The notes below the pieces were generated by a model. It was not told the origin of the DNA. It saw only the letters and a program-made list of their open reading frames with translations, and made no database searches. Positions 25,013 to 33,758 of a stretch of DNA of 64,000 nucleotides are shown piece after piece. Positions within the stretch are counted from its first letter, which is position 1, and each line of letters begins with the position of its first letter. The stretch is from Duganella radicis (lineage in GTDB: Bacteria; Pseudomonadota; Gammaproteobacteria; Burkholderiales; Burkholderiaceae_D): NCBI RefSeq assembly GCF_009720825.1, contig NZ_WNKY01000005.1, forward strand, positions 1 through 64,000, given 5' to 3'. The translations under genes and the position numbers were made by a program.

Positions 25013-28000
25013 TCAGAACTTGGCGCGCAGACCCAGCGAGTAGGTACGGCCCGGCGAGTATTGCGAGAAGTTCGCGTTACTGAACTGGTAGTACGTACGG
25101 CGCGAATCGTTGTTCAAGTTGACGATGTCAAAGCTCAGGCTTGGCCAGCCGTCCTTGTCGAACACTTCACCCAGGTCGATACTCGACGAGAAGTCCAGCT
25201 GCTTGTAGTTGTCCGAGAACAGCGCGGCATTGGTGATGCCGTTCTGGTTCGCGCCAGCCACCTGGCTGCCCTTGGAGAAGGTGTGCGACAGGCGCGCCAT
25301 GTAGCCGTGGTTCTCATAGTAGACCGAGAAGTTGTTGGTACGCTTAGGCACGCCCAGCGCCACAAAGCCATTCGAACCTTCGCCGCTGGCGCGCTGCGTG
25401 ATGAAGGTCGCGGTTTCGTTGAAGCCAAAGCCGCGGATCGGCAGGATCTTGTCCAGCGGTTGCACCCAGCCCAGTTCCAGGCCGCGAATACGCAGGTCGC
25501 CGTCGGCGTTGCGGGCACGGGTCAGCACCACGGTGGCCACATCCGGACCGCCACGCGAGTTGATCGCGGTCTGCTGATTCGGCGTCAGCGTGTTGTAGTT
25601 GATGCCGTACGCGGCCAGCGAGCTGAATGGCGAGGTGATGTTCTCGTTGATGGTGAAGCCGTCCACCTTCTTCTGGAAACCGGTCAGGCTGACATAGCCT
25701 TCGCGGCCGGTGTACCAGTCCAGGCCCAGGTCGATGTTGTCCGACAGGTAGGGTTTCAGGGCTGGATTGCCGACCGAGCCCACGTCCGCCGACACCGACG
25801 AGAAGTTCACGCCAGGACGCAGCGCGTTCGGGTCGGCGCGGGTCATGCTGCGCGACAGGGCGGCGCGGGCCACCAGGTCGTTGCGCAGATTGATCGCGAT
25901 AGTGCCCGATGGCAGGGTGTTGTTGTAGGTGGTATCCAGGTAGACCCACTGGTCGATGTTCGGGTACTTGCTGCCGTTCAGCGTCAGGGTGGCGTTGCGT
26001 GGATCGCTGATCGAATTCAGCGAACCTACCGACTGCTTGGTGCGGACATAACGTACGCCAGCGTTGTAGCGGGTCGGGAAGCCTGCCAGTTCGGTCTTGC
26101 CATTGGCTTCGAAATACAGGCCGGTGGTTTTCTCGCCGATGAAGCCCGAGCTGGCGCCGGTCGACGACGAACCGCTGGCCGGCGCGTTGTTGTAGTACTG
26201 CTGGTAATTCGAGTCGGCCGCGAAGCGGTCCCACGCGATGATCGGCTTGCCGTACGGGCCAGGCACGATGTAGCTGGCCAGTTTGCTTTGCGGGATCAGC
26301 GAGCCGCCATAGGTCAGCGGCGTGGTGGCGCCGGCGGTGTAGCCGGTGCCATAGCCTGGGTACAGCGCGGCGGCGCTGGCGCCCGGCGTCGAAGCGCCGT
26401 CGCAAGCAGGCGCGCCGTTGGGGCCGAGCAGGAACACGCTAGGATTGTTACCGCAGACGGCGGCCTGCCATGCGGCCGAGTTGTCGGTCGCGCGGATGCG
26501 GCGCTGGATGTCGTCGTAAGCGATACCGCCCTTCAGGTTGAACTTCTCGTCACCCCAGGTCAAATCGCTGTGGAAGCCCTTGGTTTCGGTGGTGCGGAAT
26601 TCGTTCTGTACGTTGACGCGGCCGGTGTTCCAGACATAGCTGGCCGGGTTGTTCAGGTCCGTGCTGGCCACCACCGACGGGATGCCGCCGTTATTGTTGT
26701 TGAAGGTGACGGTGTTGCCGCTGTTCGGCGGCGTGATCACGTACACGGTCGGCGCTTCGTGGGTGAAGTTGCTCTTGGTGTAATTGAGCTGGGCGTCCAG
26801 TTTCAGGGTCGGGGTGATCTTCCATTCCATGCCAGGGTTGATGCCCTTCATGTCCACCTGGTCGTGGCGGTAGCCGTGCTCGAAGAAGTTCTGGGTGTTG
26901 GCGAAGGTGCCGCCGGTGACAGTGCAACCGTTGCTGCAATCGCTCTTATCGACCGTCATGTTCAGCGGGATCATGCCGCCGTTACGGACCGACCAGTCAT
27001 AGTCCATGCGCGTCATCTTGTCATCGCGCTTGCTGTACATGGTGTCCAGGTAGAAGTGCAGATTGTCCGACGGCCGGTATTCGGCGGCGAAGATGGCCGA
27101 GCCCTTGTCCTTGGTGCCGAAGTAATCCATGGTGCGGCCCAGGCGCGGGACGATGGCGTTGTCGATCTGCTGGATGGTCAGGCCCGGGTTGTGCGCCAGC
27201 AGCCACGCCTGGTCGATCACCTGGCCGGTGACCAGGCCATTGCCAGCGCCGACCGGCACGGTGGCCGGGATGGTGAAGTTGCCGCCGCCGGTGTTGTTGC
27301 GGGTCGAGGCAGGGTTCTGCGCCGCCGACAGGTTGGCGTTGGTGTAGCCCACGGTTTCCCAGCCGGTGGTGTGCACTTGCTGGCGCGAGAAGGTCACGCC
27401 GCCGAGGATACCCCAGTTGCCGAAGGTCTGGCTGGCCAGGAAGGAACCGCGGCCGCCGGTCTTGTCGGCGATCTGCTGGTTGGTGGCGGTGATGCTGGCC
27501 GAGATGGTGCGGCCTTCCTTGTCGAACGGACGCGCGCTGCGCATGTTGACCACGCCGGCCGCGCCGCCTTCGATCATTTCGGCGGTCGGGCTCTTGCTGA
27601 CGGTCAGCTTGGTGAACAGGTCGGTCGGCAGCAGGTCGAGGTCAACCTCGCGGTTGGTGTTGGCGCCGTCGATCGGGCCGGACGAAGCCACCGCGATCGG
27701 CGCGCCGTTCAGCAGGATCTTGGTAAAGCTGGAGCCCAGGCCGCGGATCTGGATGGTCGAGCCTTCGCCGGTGATGTCGCGCGACACGCCCACGCCCGGA
27801 ATGCGGCTCAGCGATTCGGCGATGTTCTTGTCCGGGAATTTACCGAAGTCCTCGGAGTTGATCGAGTCCTGGAAGCCGACCGCTTCCTTCTTGTCCTTGG
27901 CCGACGACAGCAGCGAGTTGCGATAGCCATTGACCTGCACCACGGTCATCGGCGCGGCGTCTGCCTGCGCGGATGCGGCCGGGGCGGTGTCTTGTGCGTA

Positions 28001-28087
28001 TGATTGCGCAATCAAACCTGCCATGACGGTCAGGCCGAAAGCCATTTGGCGGCGCGATTGCCGACTTTTCTGTTGTTTCAGTTTCAT
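25013..28087 (-). CDS. TonB-dependent receptor (Caulobacter/Xanthomonas type)
   Basis: A 1,024-residue outer-membrane transporter. After a signal ending SYAQ, the plug domain has ESLSRIPGVGVSRDITGEGSTIQIRGLG and LNGAPIA. The region VVNMRSARPFDKEG and the long barrel with many aromatic strands, ending YSLGLRAKF, match the large carbohydrate-uptake receptor group common in Caulobacter and Xanthomonas. TAGGAGACTGGAA precedes the ATG at 28087. No N-terminal signalling domain is present. With the neighbouring GH35 enzyme and peptidase it probably imports an oligosaccharide or glycan-derived compound; the substrate is unknown. Confidence 0.93.
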   Translation of the reverse strand: MKLKQQKSRQSRRQMAFGLTVMAGLIAQSYAQDTAPAASAQADAAPMTVVQVNGYRNSLLSSAKDKKEAVGFQDSINSEDFGKFPDKNIAESLSRIPGVGVSRDITGEGSTIQIRGLGSSFTKILLNGAPIAVASSGPIDGANTNREVDLDLLPTDLFTKLTVSKSPTAEMIEGGAAGVVNMRSARPFDKEGRTISASITATNQQIADKTGGRGSFLASQTFGNWGILGGVTFSRQQVHTTGWETVGYTNANLSAAQNPASTRNNTGGGNFTIPATVPVGAGNGLVTGQVIDQAWLLAHNPGLTIQQIDNAIVPRLGRTMDYFGTKDKGSAIFAAEYRPSDNLHFYLDTMYSKRDDKMTRMDYDWSVRNGGMIPLNMTVDKSDCSNGCTVTGGTFANTQNFFEHGYRHDQVDMKGINPGMEWKITPTLKLDAQLNYTKSNFTHEAPTVYVITPPNSGNTVTFNNNNGGIPSVVASTDLNNPASYVWNTGRVNVQNEFRTTETKGFHSDLTWGDEKFNLKGGIAYDDIQRRIRATDNSAAWQAAVCGNNPSVFLLGPNGAPACDGASTPGASAAALYPGYGTGYTAGATTPLTYGGSLIPQSKLASYIVPGPYGKPIIAWDRFAADSNYQQYYNNAPASGSSSTGASSGFIGEKTTGLYFEANGKTELAGFPTRYNAGVRYVRTKQSVGSLNSISDPRNATLTLNGSKYPNIDQWVYLDTTYNNTLPSGTIAINLRNDLVARAALSRSMTRADPNALRPGVNFSSVSADVGSVGNPALKPYLSDNIDLGLDWYTGREGYVSLTGFQKKVDGFTINENITSPFSSLAAYGINYNTLTPNQQTAINSRGGPDVATVVLTRARNADGDLRIRGLELGWVQPLDKILPIRGFGFNETATFITQRASGEGSNGFVALGVPKRTNNFSVYYENHGYMARLSHTFSKGSQVAGANQNGITNAALFSDNYKQLDFSSSIDLGEVFDKDGWPSLSFDIVNLNNDSRRTYYQFSNANFSQYSPGRTYSLGLRAKF

Positions 28088-28147
28088 TTCCAGTCTCCTA
28101 CGGCGGATTGCCGGGGTTATTGTTATAAGCCACGCAACAGAAACATG

Positions 28148-28234
28148 AAATGGTTGCGCGATCATTTGAGTGTAAAAGCGTTGAAAAGTCGTTGTCAACA
28201 GAATTTACACAGAAAATGTTATACGCAACCATTT
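28148..28234. promoter_or_regulatory. Inverted repeat upstream of the TonB receptor gene
   Basis: AAATGGTTGCG (28148-28158) and its exact reverse complement CGCAACCATTT (28224-28234) lie 65 bp apart in the 223-bp gap ahead of the receptor gene. Two oppositely oriented copies of an 11-bp site suggest a looping or paired operator for a repressor not present in the window. This is only a sequence pattern. Confidence 0.45.
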
Positions 28235-28274
28235 TGCCACGGCCGCAGAGAGAGACGGTGTGGCGGGATTGATA

Positions 28275-28299
28275 CGCCGGCGGCAGGACGCCGCCGGCG
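28275..28299 (-). terminator. Strong GC hairpin after the S10 peptidase gene
   Basis: CGCCGGCGGC (28275-28284) and GCCGCCGGCG (28290-28299) form a perfect 10-bp stem with a 5-nt loop, 11 bp beyond the peptidase stop. There is no T-run, so it may stabilise the mRNA end rather than terminate alone. Confidence 0.6.
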
Positions 28300-28310
28300 G
28301 AGGGTTCGGA

Positions 28311-29843
28311 TCAGTACCTGGCCGGCGCGTTCGGCGCCGGGGTGGAGGACTTGATGAAGTTGCGCAGGTCGTCGTTGGCGGTCGCCAGGTCTTCCGAACG
28401 CAGATACATCATGTGGCCGCTGCGGTAGCCGGCAAAACTCAGGCGGTCCTTCATCTTGCCGCTCGGGTCCAGCTGCCACATGGTGTACTTGGCGTCGAAG
28501 TAGGTGCAGGCACCGTCGTAGTAGCCGGACTGGATGAACACTTTCAGATACGGGTTGGCCGCCATCGCCAGACGTAGATTCTCGCCGGTCTTCTCGTTCT
28601 TGAAGTCCCACGGATGCACATCGCCGAACAGGTTGTACTTGATGTCGGTCTTGTAGCCGAGGTCATTGCGCAGGTACTGGTTGATGGCTGGCGTGAACGA
28701 GTGCAGCCACGAGGTCAGCTCGGCGTTGTAATCCACCTTGTCGCCGGCATCGGTCTTGTCGATGCCGAGGTAGCGCGAGTCCAGACGGCCGACGGTCCTG
28801 CCCTGCTTGCGCAACAGCTCCTTCCAGAACTGCTGCGGTTGCACCGCCAGATTGTTCTGCACCACGTACTCCAGCGACAAGCCGGAATAGCGCGCCACCT
28901 TGGCGGCGATTTGCGCCTTTTGCTGGGCGTCGAGGAAACCGCCCTTGGCCAGCGCCGGCAGCAGTTCATCGGTGGTGAAGGCTTCCACTTCCGGCAACAC
29001 GTCCTTCAAGTCCCTGGCTTGCAGATCGGCCGGCAGCACCTTCTGATACCAGGCGGTGGCCGCGTAGTACGGCAGCTTTAAAGCGTCATCCACCGCGCCA
29101 TCGCGCTTGATGCCCAGCTCCGTCGGCGACACCAGCACCACGCCGTTCAGATACATCCACTGGGCGTTTTGCAGCTCCAGCGCCAGGCCGGCCACGCGCG
29201 AGGTGCCGTAGCTTTCGCCGATCAGGTACTTGGGCGAAGTCCAGCGGCCTTCGCGCGACACGAAGGTGCTGACCCACTCGGCCAGATACTGGATGTCCGC
29301 ATTCACGCCAAAGAAGCGCGCGCGGTCGGCCTTGCCGTCCAAAATGCGCGAGAAGCCGGTGTTGACCGGATCGATATAAACGATATCCGCCACGTCGAGA
29401 ATGGAGTGCGGATTGTCCTTCACGCCGTAAGGCTGGATTGGATAACCTTCCGCGTCCAGGTTGAGGACTTTGGGGCCGGTGTAGGCGATGTGCATCCACA
29501 CCGAGGCCGAACCGGGGCCGCCGTTAAAGGAGATCACCAGCGGGCGTTTGCCCTTGTCGCTGACATCGCTGCGCTGGTAGTAGGTGTAGAACAGCGAGGC
29601 CTGCACCTTGCCATCCTTGTCCCACACCGGCTGCGTGCCGGCCGTGACTTTGTACGGCACCACCTTGCCCTTGATGGTGACCTGGCCGGTTTTGCTGACT
29701 TGCGAGTCCGGCTTGAGCAGGCGCTCGCTGGCCTGCAATTCGGCGGCGCGTTCTTTGCTGAGGGCGGGCGCCTTGTCGGCGTCCTGAGCGTAGGCGGCTG
29801 TGCTTATGGCCAGCAGCACTGCAAGGGCAAGCTTGGATTTCAT
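28311..29843 (-). CDS. S10 family serine carboxypeptidase-like protein
   Basis: A 510-residue exported hydrolase with signal 1-19 (AYAQ). FNGGPGSASVWMH is the oxyanion-loop motif of S10 peptidases, IGESYGTSR holds the nucleophile Ser, QSGYYDGACTYF the Asp, and YRSGHMMYL the His. The DPVNTGFSR motif is also typical. Such enzymes remove C-terminal residues at acid pH; in bacteria their targets are mostly undefined. It lies between the TonB receptor and a BNR propeller gene on the same strand, but with 220 bp before the receptor gene, so separate transcription is possible. Confidence 0.9.
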   Translation of the reverse strand: MKSKLALAVLLAISTAAYAQDADKAPALSKERAAELQASERLLKPDSQVSKTGQVTIKGKVVPYKVTAGTQPVWDKDGKVQASLFYTYYQRSDVSDKGKRPLVISFNGGPGSASVWMHIAYTGPKVLNLDAEGYPIQPYGVKDNPHSILDVADIVYIDPVNTGFSRILDGKADRARFFGVNADIQYLAEWVSTFVSREGRWTSPKYLIGESYGTSRVAGLALELQNAQWMYLNGVVLVSPTELGIKRDGAVDDALKLPYYAATAWYQKVLPADLQARDLKDVLPEVEAFTTDELLPALAKGGFLDAQQKAQIAAKVARYSGLSLEYVVQNNLAVQPQQFWKELLRKQGRTVGRLDSRYLGIDKTDAGDKVDYNAELTSWLHSFTPAINQYLRNDLGYKTDIKYNLFGDVHPWDFKNEKTGENLRLAMAANPYLKVFIQSGYYDGACTYFDAKYTMWQLDPSGKMKDRLSFAGYRSGHMMYLRSEDLATANDDLRNFIKSSTPAPNAPARY

Positions 29844-29886
29844 GGCATCTCTCAGGGTTGAAAGAGCCTATGGTAGTGAGGAAGCG

Positions 29887-31170
29887 CTACGGCGTCCAGT
29901 CCAGTACCGTCACCGGCGACGGCGGCACAAAAGCCTGTCCTTCGCCATCAACTTGTTGAACATTCTGGACAAATAAACTGAGAATTCCGCTGCGGCGCCA
30001 CAACTCGGTATCGTAGCTTGGCTCCCATGCGCCGACCGATGCCGCGCTCAGATCCTGCACCTGCCATGCGCCATGCGCGATGTCCTGCGTGCGCGCCAGC
30101 GAGACTTTGCCGCCGCGCTCCTCATCGCGGAACACCAGCAGCGCACCGGCCGCGCCGACCATGATCTGCGGGCGCGCAATCGGAATCCGCTTGGTGCCCT
30201 GCCCGCCCAGAGAGAACGGCGTCTTGCGGAAATCCAGCGAGCGCACCTGCCACGCCGATCCGGTGTGATAGATGACGTGATACTGCGGCACGCTGGAACC
30301 GGCATCGCGCCAGTAGCTGGCGATGTAAGGCCGGCCCTCGCCGTCGGCCGCCATCGAAGTCTGGTTGATCAACTCGGAATGCTGCGGGATGCGCAGCGCG
30401 TATTCGGCGCTGGCGGCGTTGATCGGCAGCGCGTATGGCGTGCCGTCGGAACGCTCCCATGTCACGCCGCCATCGCGTGAGCGCGCATACGCCATGTCAT
30501 GGTTGCTGGCCACGTCCGGCGACTCGCGCCACACCCACGACACATGCAGCGTGCCGCGCGCGTCGAGGAAAGCCTGCCAGTAGGCGTTGCGCCTGCCCTC
30601 GCCGCTGATCAGGTTGGTGTGCAGGCGTGTCCAGCGCTGGGTGGCGACGTCGTAGCGGTTGATGATCAGATCACCGCGTCCCGACCCGCCAAGGCGGTAG
30701 AAGAACAGCAGGTTCCCGTTCGGCAGGCGGTGGAACTCTGGATACGACACCTCGTTCTCATCGGCGCCGGTCATGGCCTGTTTCGGCCCCAGCTCCAGCG
30801 ATCCGGGCGCCACGCCGCGCGCGTAACGGAGCGGATTGTTGTGATGGTCCCAGGAGACATGCAGATAGCCCGCGCCGTCCACCATGATGCTGATGCTGTT
30901 GTGCGCATCGGCCGCATTGCCCTGCCATGGCGTGCGGCGCGTGGTCCACCGCGTGCTGCCCAGCGCGCGCTTGCCCAGCACGAGGTAGCGCTCGGCGTCG
31001 TAGTAGGCCACGTACTGCGTGTCGCCCTGCGTCACCAGCGAATTCTTGCGGAACACCACCGCGTTGACGGAGTTGTTGGCCCAGCCGTCGCCCACCACCG
31101 ACACAATCGGAGCGGCCACGGCGTGCAGCGATGCGGCAGCGACGGCCGCGATGAGTAATCGTTTAATCAT
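29887..31170 (-). CDS. BNR-4 repeat secreted protein, possible polysaccharide lyase-like propeller
   Basis: About 427 residues with a signal peptide ([20 protein letters not shown]). It has a repeating beta-propeller pattern with [53 protein letters not shown] and [16 protein letters not shown], typical of the BNR_4 family that includes several secreted polysaccharide-active proteins. The His-rich HVSWDHHNN site resembles the active-site region of that group. The first ATG would start 9 bp earlier; neither has a strong ribosome site. Position beside the TonB/GH35/gudD genes supports a role in sugar breakdown. A lyase role is not proven. Confidence 0.75.
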   Translation of the reverse strand: MIKRLLIAAVAAASLHAVAAPIVSVVGDGWANNSVNAVVFRKNSLVTQGDTQYVAYYDAERYLVLGKRALGSTRWTTRRTPWQGNAADAHNSISIMVDGAGYLHVSWDHHNNPLRYARGVAPGSLELGPKQAMTGADENEVSYPEFHRLPNGNLLFFYRLGGSGRGDLIINRYDVATQRWTRLHTNLISGEGRRNAYWQAFLDARGTLHVSWVWRESPDVASNHDMAYARSRDGGVTWERSDGTPYALPINAASAEYALRIPQHSELINQTSMAADGEGRPYIASYWRDAGSSVPQYHVIYHTGSAWQVRSLDFRKTPFSLGGQGTKRIPIARPQIMVGAAGALLVFRDEERGGKVSLARTQDIAHGAWQVQDLSAASVGAWEPSYDTELWRRSGILSLFVQNVQQVDGEGQAFVPPSPVTVLDWTP

Positions 31171-31329
31171 GCAATCCATGCTACGCAAACCGGCGCGCCC
31201 CAGCCAATACATTTTGCGTCCCCAACCATATGCAAAAAGCATAGCGTAGATCAATACCAACATAGTTTCCCAGTGGCAAACTATGCGATAATTCCTGCCG
31301 CATTATCGGCGTCCTAAAATATTGTCGCT

Positions 31330-31791
31330 ATGACCACGCAACACGACCATACCCCCTATCTCGACCAGCTGCACGACGATCCGCACACCTTCTGGGAGTC
31401 GCGCATCAAGGCCAGCCGCTGGATGATCGCCAAGACGCTCGCGCTGGGCGCGGCGGCGGCCACGCTCGGCGTGCTGGGACAGGGCTGGCTGGAGGACGGC
31501 GCGCCGCTGCTGCCCATCATCAGCCAGAACTACGGCATCTGGCAGACCATTTACGTACTGGCGCTGCTGGTGATCTTTTTGCTGTGGGCCGCCGCCATGC
31601 GGCAGAAAATCGGCCTGCTCCAGAACAGCAAGCGGGGCCTGGCCACGCAATACCGCATCGACGAGCAGAACGCCCGCCGCGAGGAACGCGCGCGCGCCAC
31701 CCGCGAACGCCGCGAACAGCTGCGCGAGGAGCGCGCCGAGCACACCATCTACCACAAGGCCGGCGGCCGCAGTAACAAGTTCGATTACTGA
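31330..31791 (+). CDS. Small membrane protein with charged C-terminal helix
   Basis: I do not recognise a named family. The 153-residue protein has an N-terminal charged segment, two predicted membrane helices (about 33-52 and 70-89) and a long, Arg/Glu-rich helical tail (115-140) likely to form a coiled coil on the cytoplasmic side. No ribosome site of note precedes the ATG. It ends exactly where the convergent permease gene ends (31791/31792), leaving no room for a terminator between them. Confidence 0.7.
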   Translation: MTTQHDHTPYLDQLHDDPHTFWESRIKASRWMIAKTLALGAAAATLGVLGQGWLEDGAPLLPIISQNYGIWQTIYVLALLVIFLLWAAAMRQKIGLLQNSKRGLATQYRIDEQNARREERARATRERREQLREERAEHTIYHKAGGRSNKFDY

Positions 31792-33015
31792 TTATTCGTA
31801 GCGCAGGCAATCCACCGGCAGCAGGCGCGACGCGCGCCGCGCCGGGTAGAAGCCGAAGAACACGCCCACCAGACTGGAAAAGCCGCACGCCACAATCACC
31901 GCGCGCAAGGTGATGATCACATCGAACTTGCCGGTCGCGGTAATCCCCGCCGCCGCGCCGCTGGCCAGCAGGATGCCGAAGATGCCGCCCACCAGGCAGA
32001 TCACCACCGCCTCGGTCAAAAACTGCAACAGCACATCGCGCGGCTTGGCGCCGATCGCCATGCGGATGCCGATTTCGCGCGTGCGCTCGGTGACCGACAC
32101 CAGCATGATGTTCATGATGCCGATGCCGCCCACCACCAGCGATATCGCGCCGATCAGGCCTAGCAGCAGCGCGATGCCGGCGCTGATCTTCTGCGCCGTC
32201 TCGGCGAACGACGCCAGGTTATCGATGCGGAAGTCGTCCGGCTGGTCGATCTTGATGTGGTGGCGGTCGCGCAAGGTTTCGTTGATGTCCTGGATGGCGT
32301 CCCGCAAATTGCCGCCGGACCTGCCCTGCGCCACCACGTAGTGCACATTGCCGGGGAACTGCACCTTCACCAGATTGGCCGCGGCCGCCGTAATCGGCAC
32401 GATCACATACTCGCTCAAGTCGCCGCCGTCGACCTGCTTGCCTTCGCCGTACAACACGCCCACCACCTGGAACGCGACGTTCTCGATGCGGATGAATTTA
32501 CCCAGCGGGTCCTGCTTGTAGAAGAACTGGTCGGCGATCTTGCGGCCGATGACCACCATCCGCGCCGAGGCCCGCACGTCGGCATCGCTGAAGGCGCTGC
32601 CCTTGTCGACCTTCCAGCCACGGATCTTGAACATGGCCGGCGTCACGCCGTGCACCGTCTTGGAGGCATTCTCGTTGCCGACCGCCAGATTGAAACCGCC
32701 TTGCAGCACCGGCGCCGCACCGGCCAGCGATGGCAATTCGTTCAGCGCCGCCGCATCGCGGATGGTCAGCGCCGGCTGGGCGCCGTTGCGCAGGCGCTGT
32801 TGCTGCGCGCGGTCGCCGCCGGGAGAGATGAACAGCATATTGGTGCCCAGCTGCTCCAGCTCCTTGGCGATGAAGCGCTTCATGCTGTCGCCCACCGCCA
32901 GCAGCAACACTACCGAGGTGATGCCGATGATGATGCCCAACATGGTCAGCAAGGTGCGCAGCCGGTTCGCCAGCATGGAACGGAACGATTCGACGACGAT
33001 CTGTATAAAGTTCAT
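31792..33015 (-). CDS. ABC transporter permease, MacB-like
   Basis: A 407-residue permease of the MacB/FtsX mechanotransmission type. One N-terminal helix (RLRTLLTMLGIIIGITSVVLLLAVG), a periplasmic MacB_PCD domain (about 45-250), then three C-terminal helices with GGIGIMNIMLVSVTERTREIG and the MAIGAK coupling helix. It partners the ATPase (5-bp gap) and the periplasmic adaptor to form a MacAB-like efflux or secretion pump, which would also need an outer-membrane TolC-like channel not found here. Function could be export of a peptide, antibiotic or siderophore. Confidence 0.9.
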   Translation of the reverse strand: MNFIQIVVESFRSMLANRLRTLLTMLGIIIGITSVVLLLAVGDSMKRFIAKELEQLGTNMLFISPGGDRAQQQRLRNGAQPALTIRDAAALNELPSLAGAAPVLQGGFNLAVGNENASKTVHGVTPAMFKIRGWKVDKGSAFSDADVRASARMVVIGRKIADQFFYKQDPLGKFIRIENVAFQVVGVLYGEGKQVDGGDLSEYVIVPITAAAANLVKVQFPGNVHYVVAQGRSGGNLRDAIQDINETLRDRHHIKIDQPDDFRIDNLASFAETAQKISAGIALLLGLIGAISLVVGGIGIMNIMLVSVTERTREIGIRMAIGAKPRDVLLQFLTEAVVICLVGGIFGILLASGAAAGITATGKFDVIITLRAVIVACGFSSLVGVFFGFYPARRASRLLPVDCLRYE

Positions 33016-33020
33016 ATTAT

Positions 33021-33758
33021 TTATACGGTTATGGCGTTCATTTGCTGCAAGCCTTCGGCGGACGGGCCGTCGTACAGCACGCGGCCATCCTTCAGGCGCA
33101 CCAGCCGCTTGCTATAGGCGGCGATATCCGGCTCGTGCGTCACCAGCAGGATGGTGATGCCGCGTTCCTCGTTCAGCTGCTGGAAGGAGCGCATGATTTC
33201 CTCACTGGTGTGCGTATCGAGATTGCCGGTCGGTTCGTCGGCCAGGATCAGCGGCGGATCGCCCACCAGCGCGCGCGCGATCGCCACGCGCTGCTGCTGG
33301 CCGCCGGACAGCTGGTTGGGGGTGCGTTTGGCCATGTCCTTCAGGCCGACCCGCTCCAGCTCCAGCAAGGCCTTGGCGTGCGCCTTGGCGCGCGACACGC
33401 CGGCATAGATCAGCGGCAGCGCCACGTTCTCCGCCACGCTCATGCGCTTGATCAGGTTAAAGCTCTGGAACACAAAGCCGATGGTGCGGTTGCGGATGCT
33501 GGCCAGTTCGTTGCGCGACAGCGTGAGCGTGTCGACGCCGTTGAGGAAGTAGCTGCCGCCGGTGGCTTGATCGAGACAGCCGAAGATATTCATCAGCGTC
33601 GACTTGCCGGAGCCGGATTGGCCCATCACCGCCAGGAAGTCGCCACGCGGCACGGCCAGGTCGACGCCGAACAGCACCTGCGTTTCCACGCTGCCGGAGA
33701 AGTAGCTCTTGGTGACCTGCCGGATATCGATCAGCAGCGCATTTTCCCGTGTCGTCAC
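33021..33758 (-). CDS. ABC transporter ATP-binding protein, MacB/LolD-like
   Basis: A 245-residue ATPase with Walker A (GQSGSGKST), Q-loop (FVFQSFNL), signature LSGGQQQR, Walker B (LILADEPTGNLD) and switch His (VTHEPD). The start is GTG at 33758; the GTGA overlap with the stop of the adaptor gene indicates coupling. The SFNL-x4-VAENVALPL stretch is typical of the MacB/LolD group. It powers the adjoining permease. Confidence 0.92.
   Translation of the reverse strand: MTTRENALLIDIRQVTKSYFSGSVETQVLFGVDLAVPRGDFLAVMGQSGSGKSTLMNIFGCLDQATGGSYFLNGVDTLTLSRNELASIRNRTIGFVFQSFNLIKRMSVAENVALPLIYAGVSRAKAHAKALLELERVGLKDMAKRTPNQLSGGQQQRVAIARALVGDPPLILADEPTGNLDTHTSEEIMRSFQQLNEERGITILLVTHEPDIAAYSKRLVRLKDGRVLYDGPSAEGLQQMNAITV

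Noticed and set aside
25061-28003. A 980-codon plus-strand frame opposite the TonB receptor
   Set aside because: Antisense of the receptor; Val/Ala/Arg-rich product without motifs.
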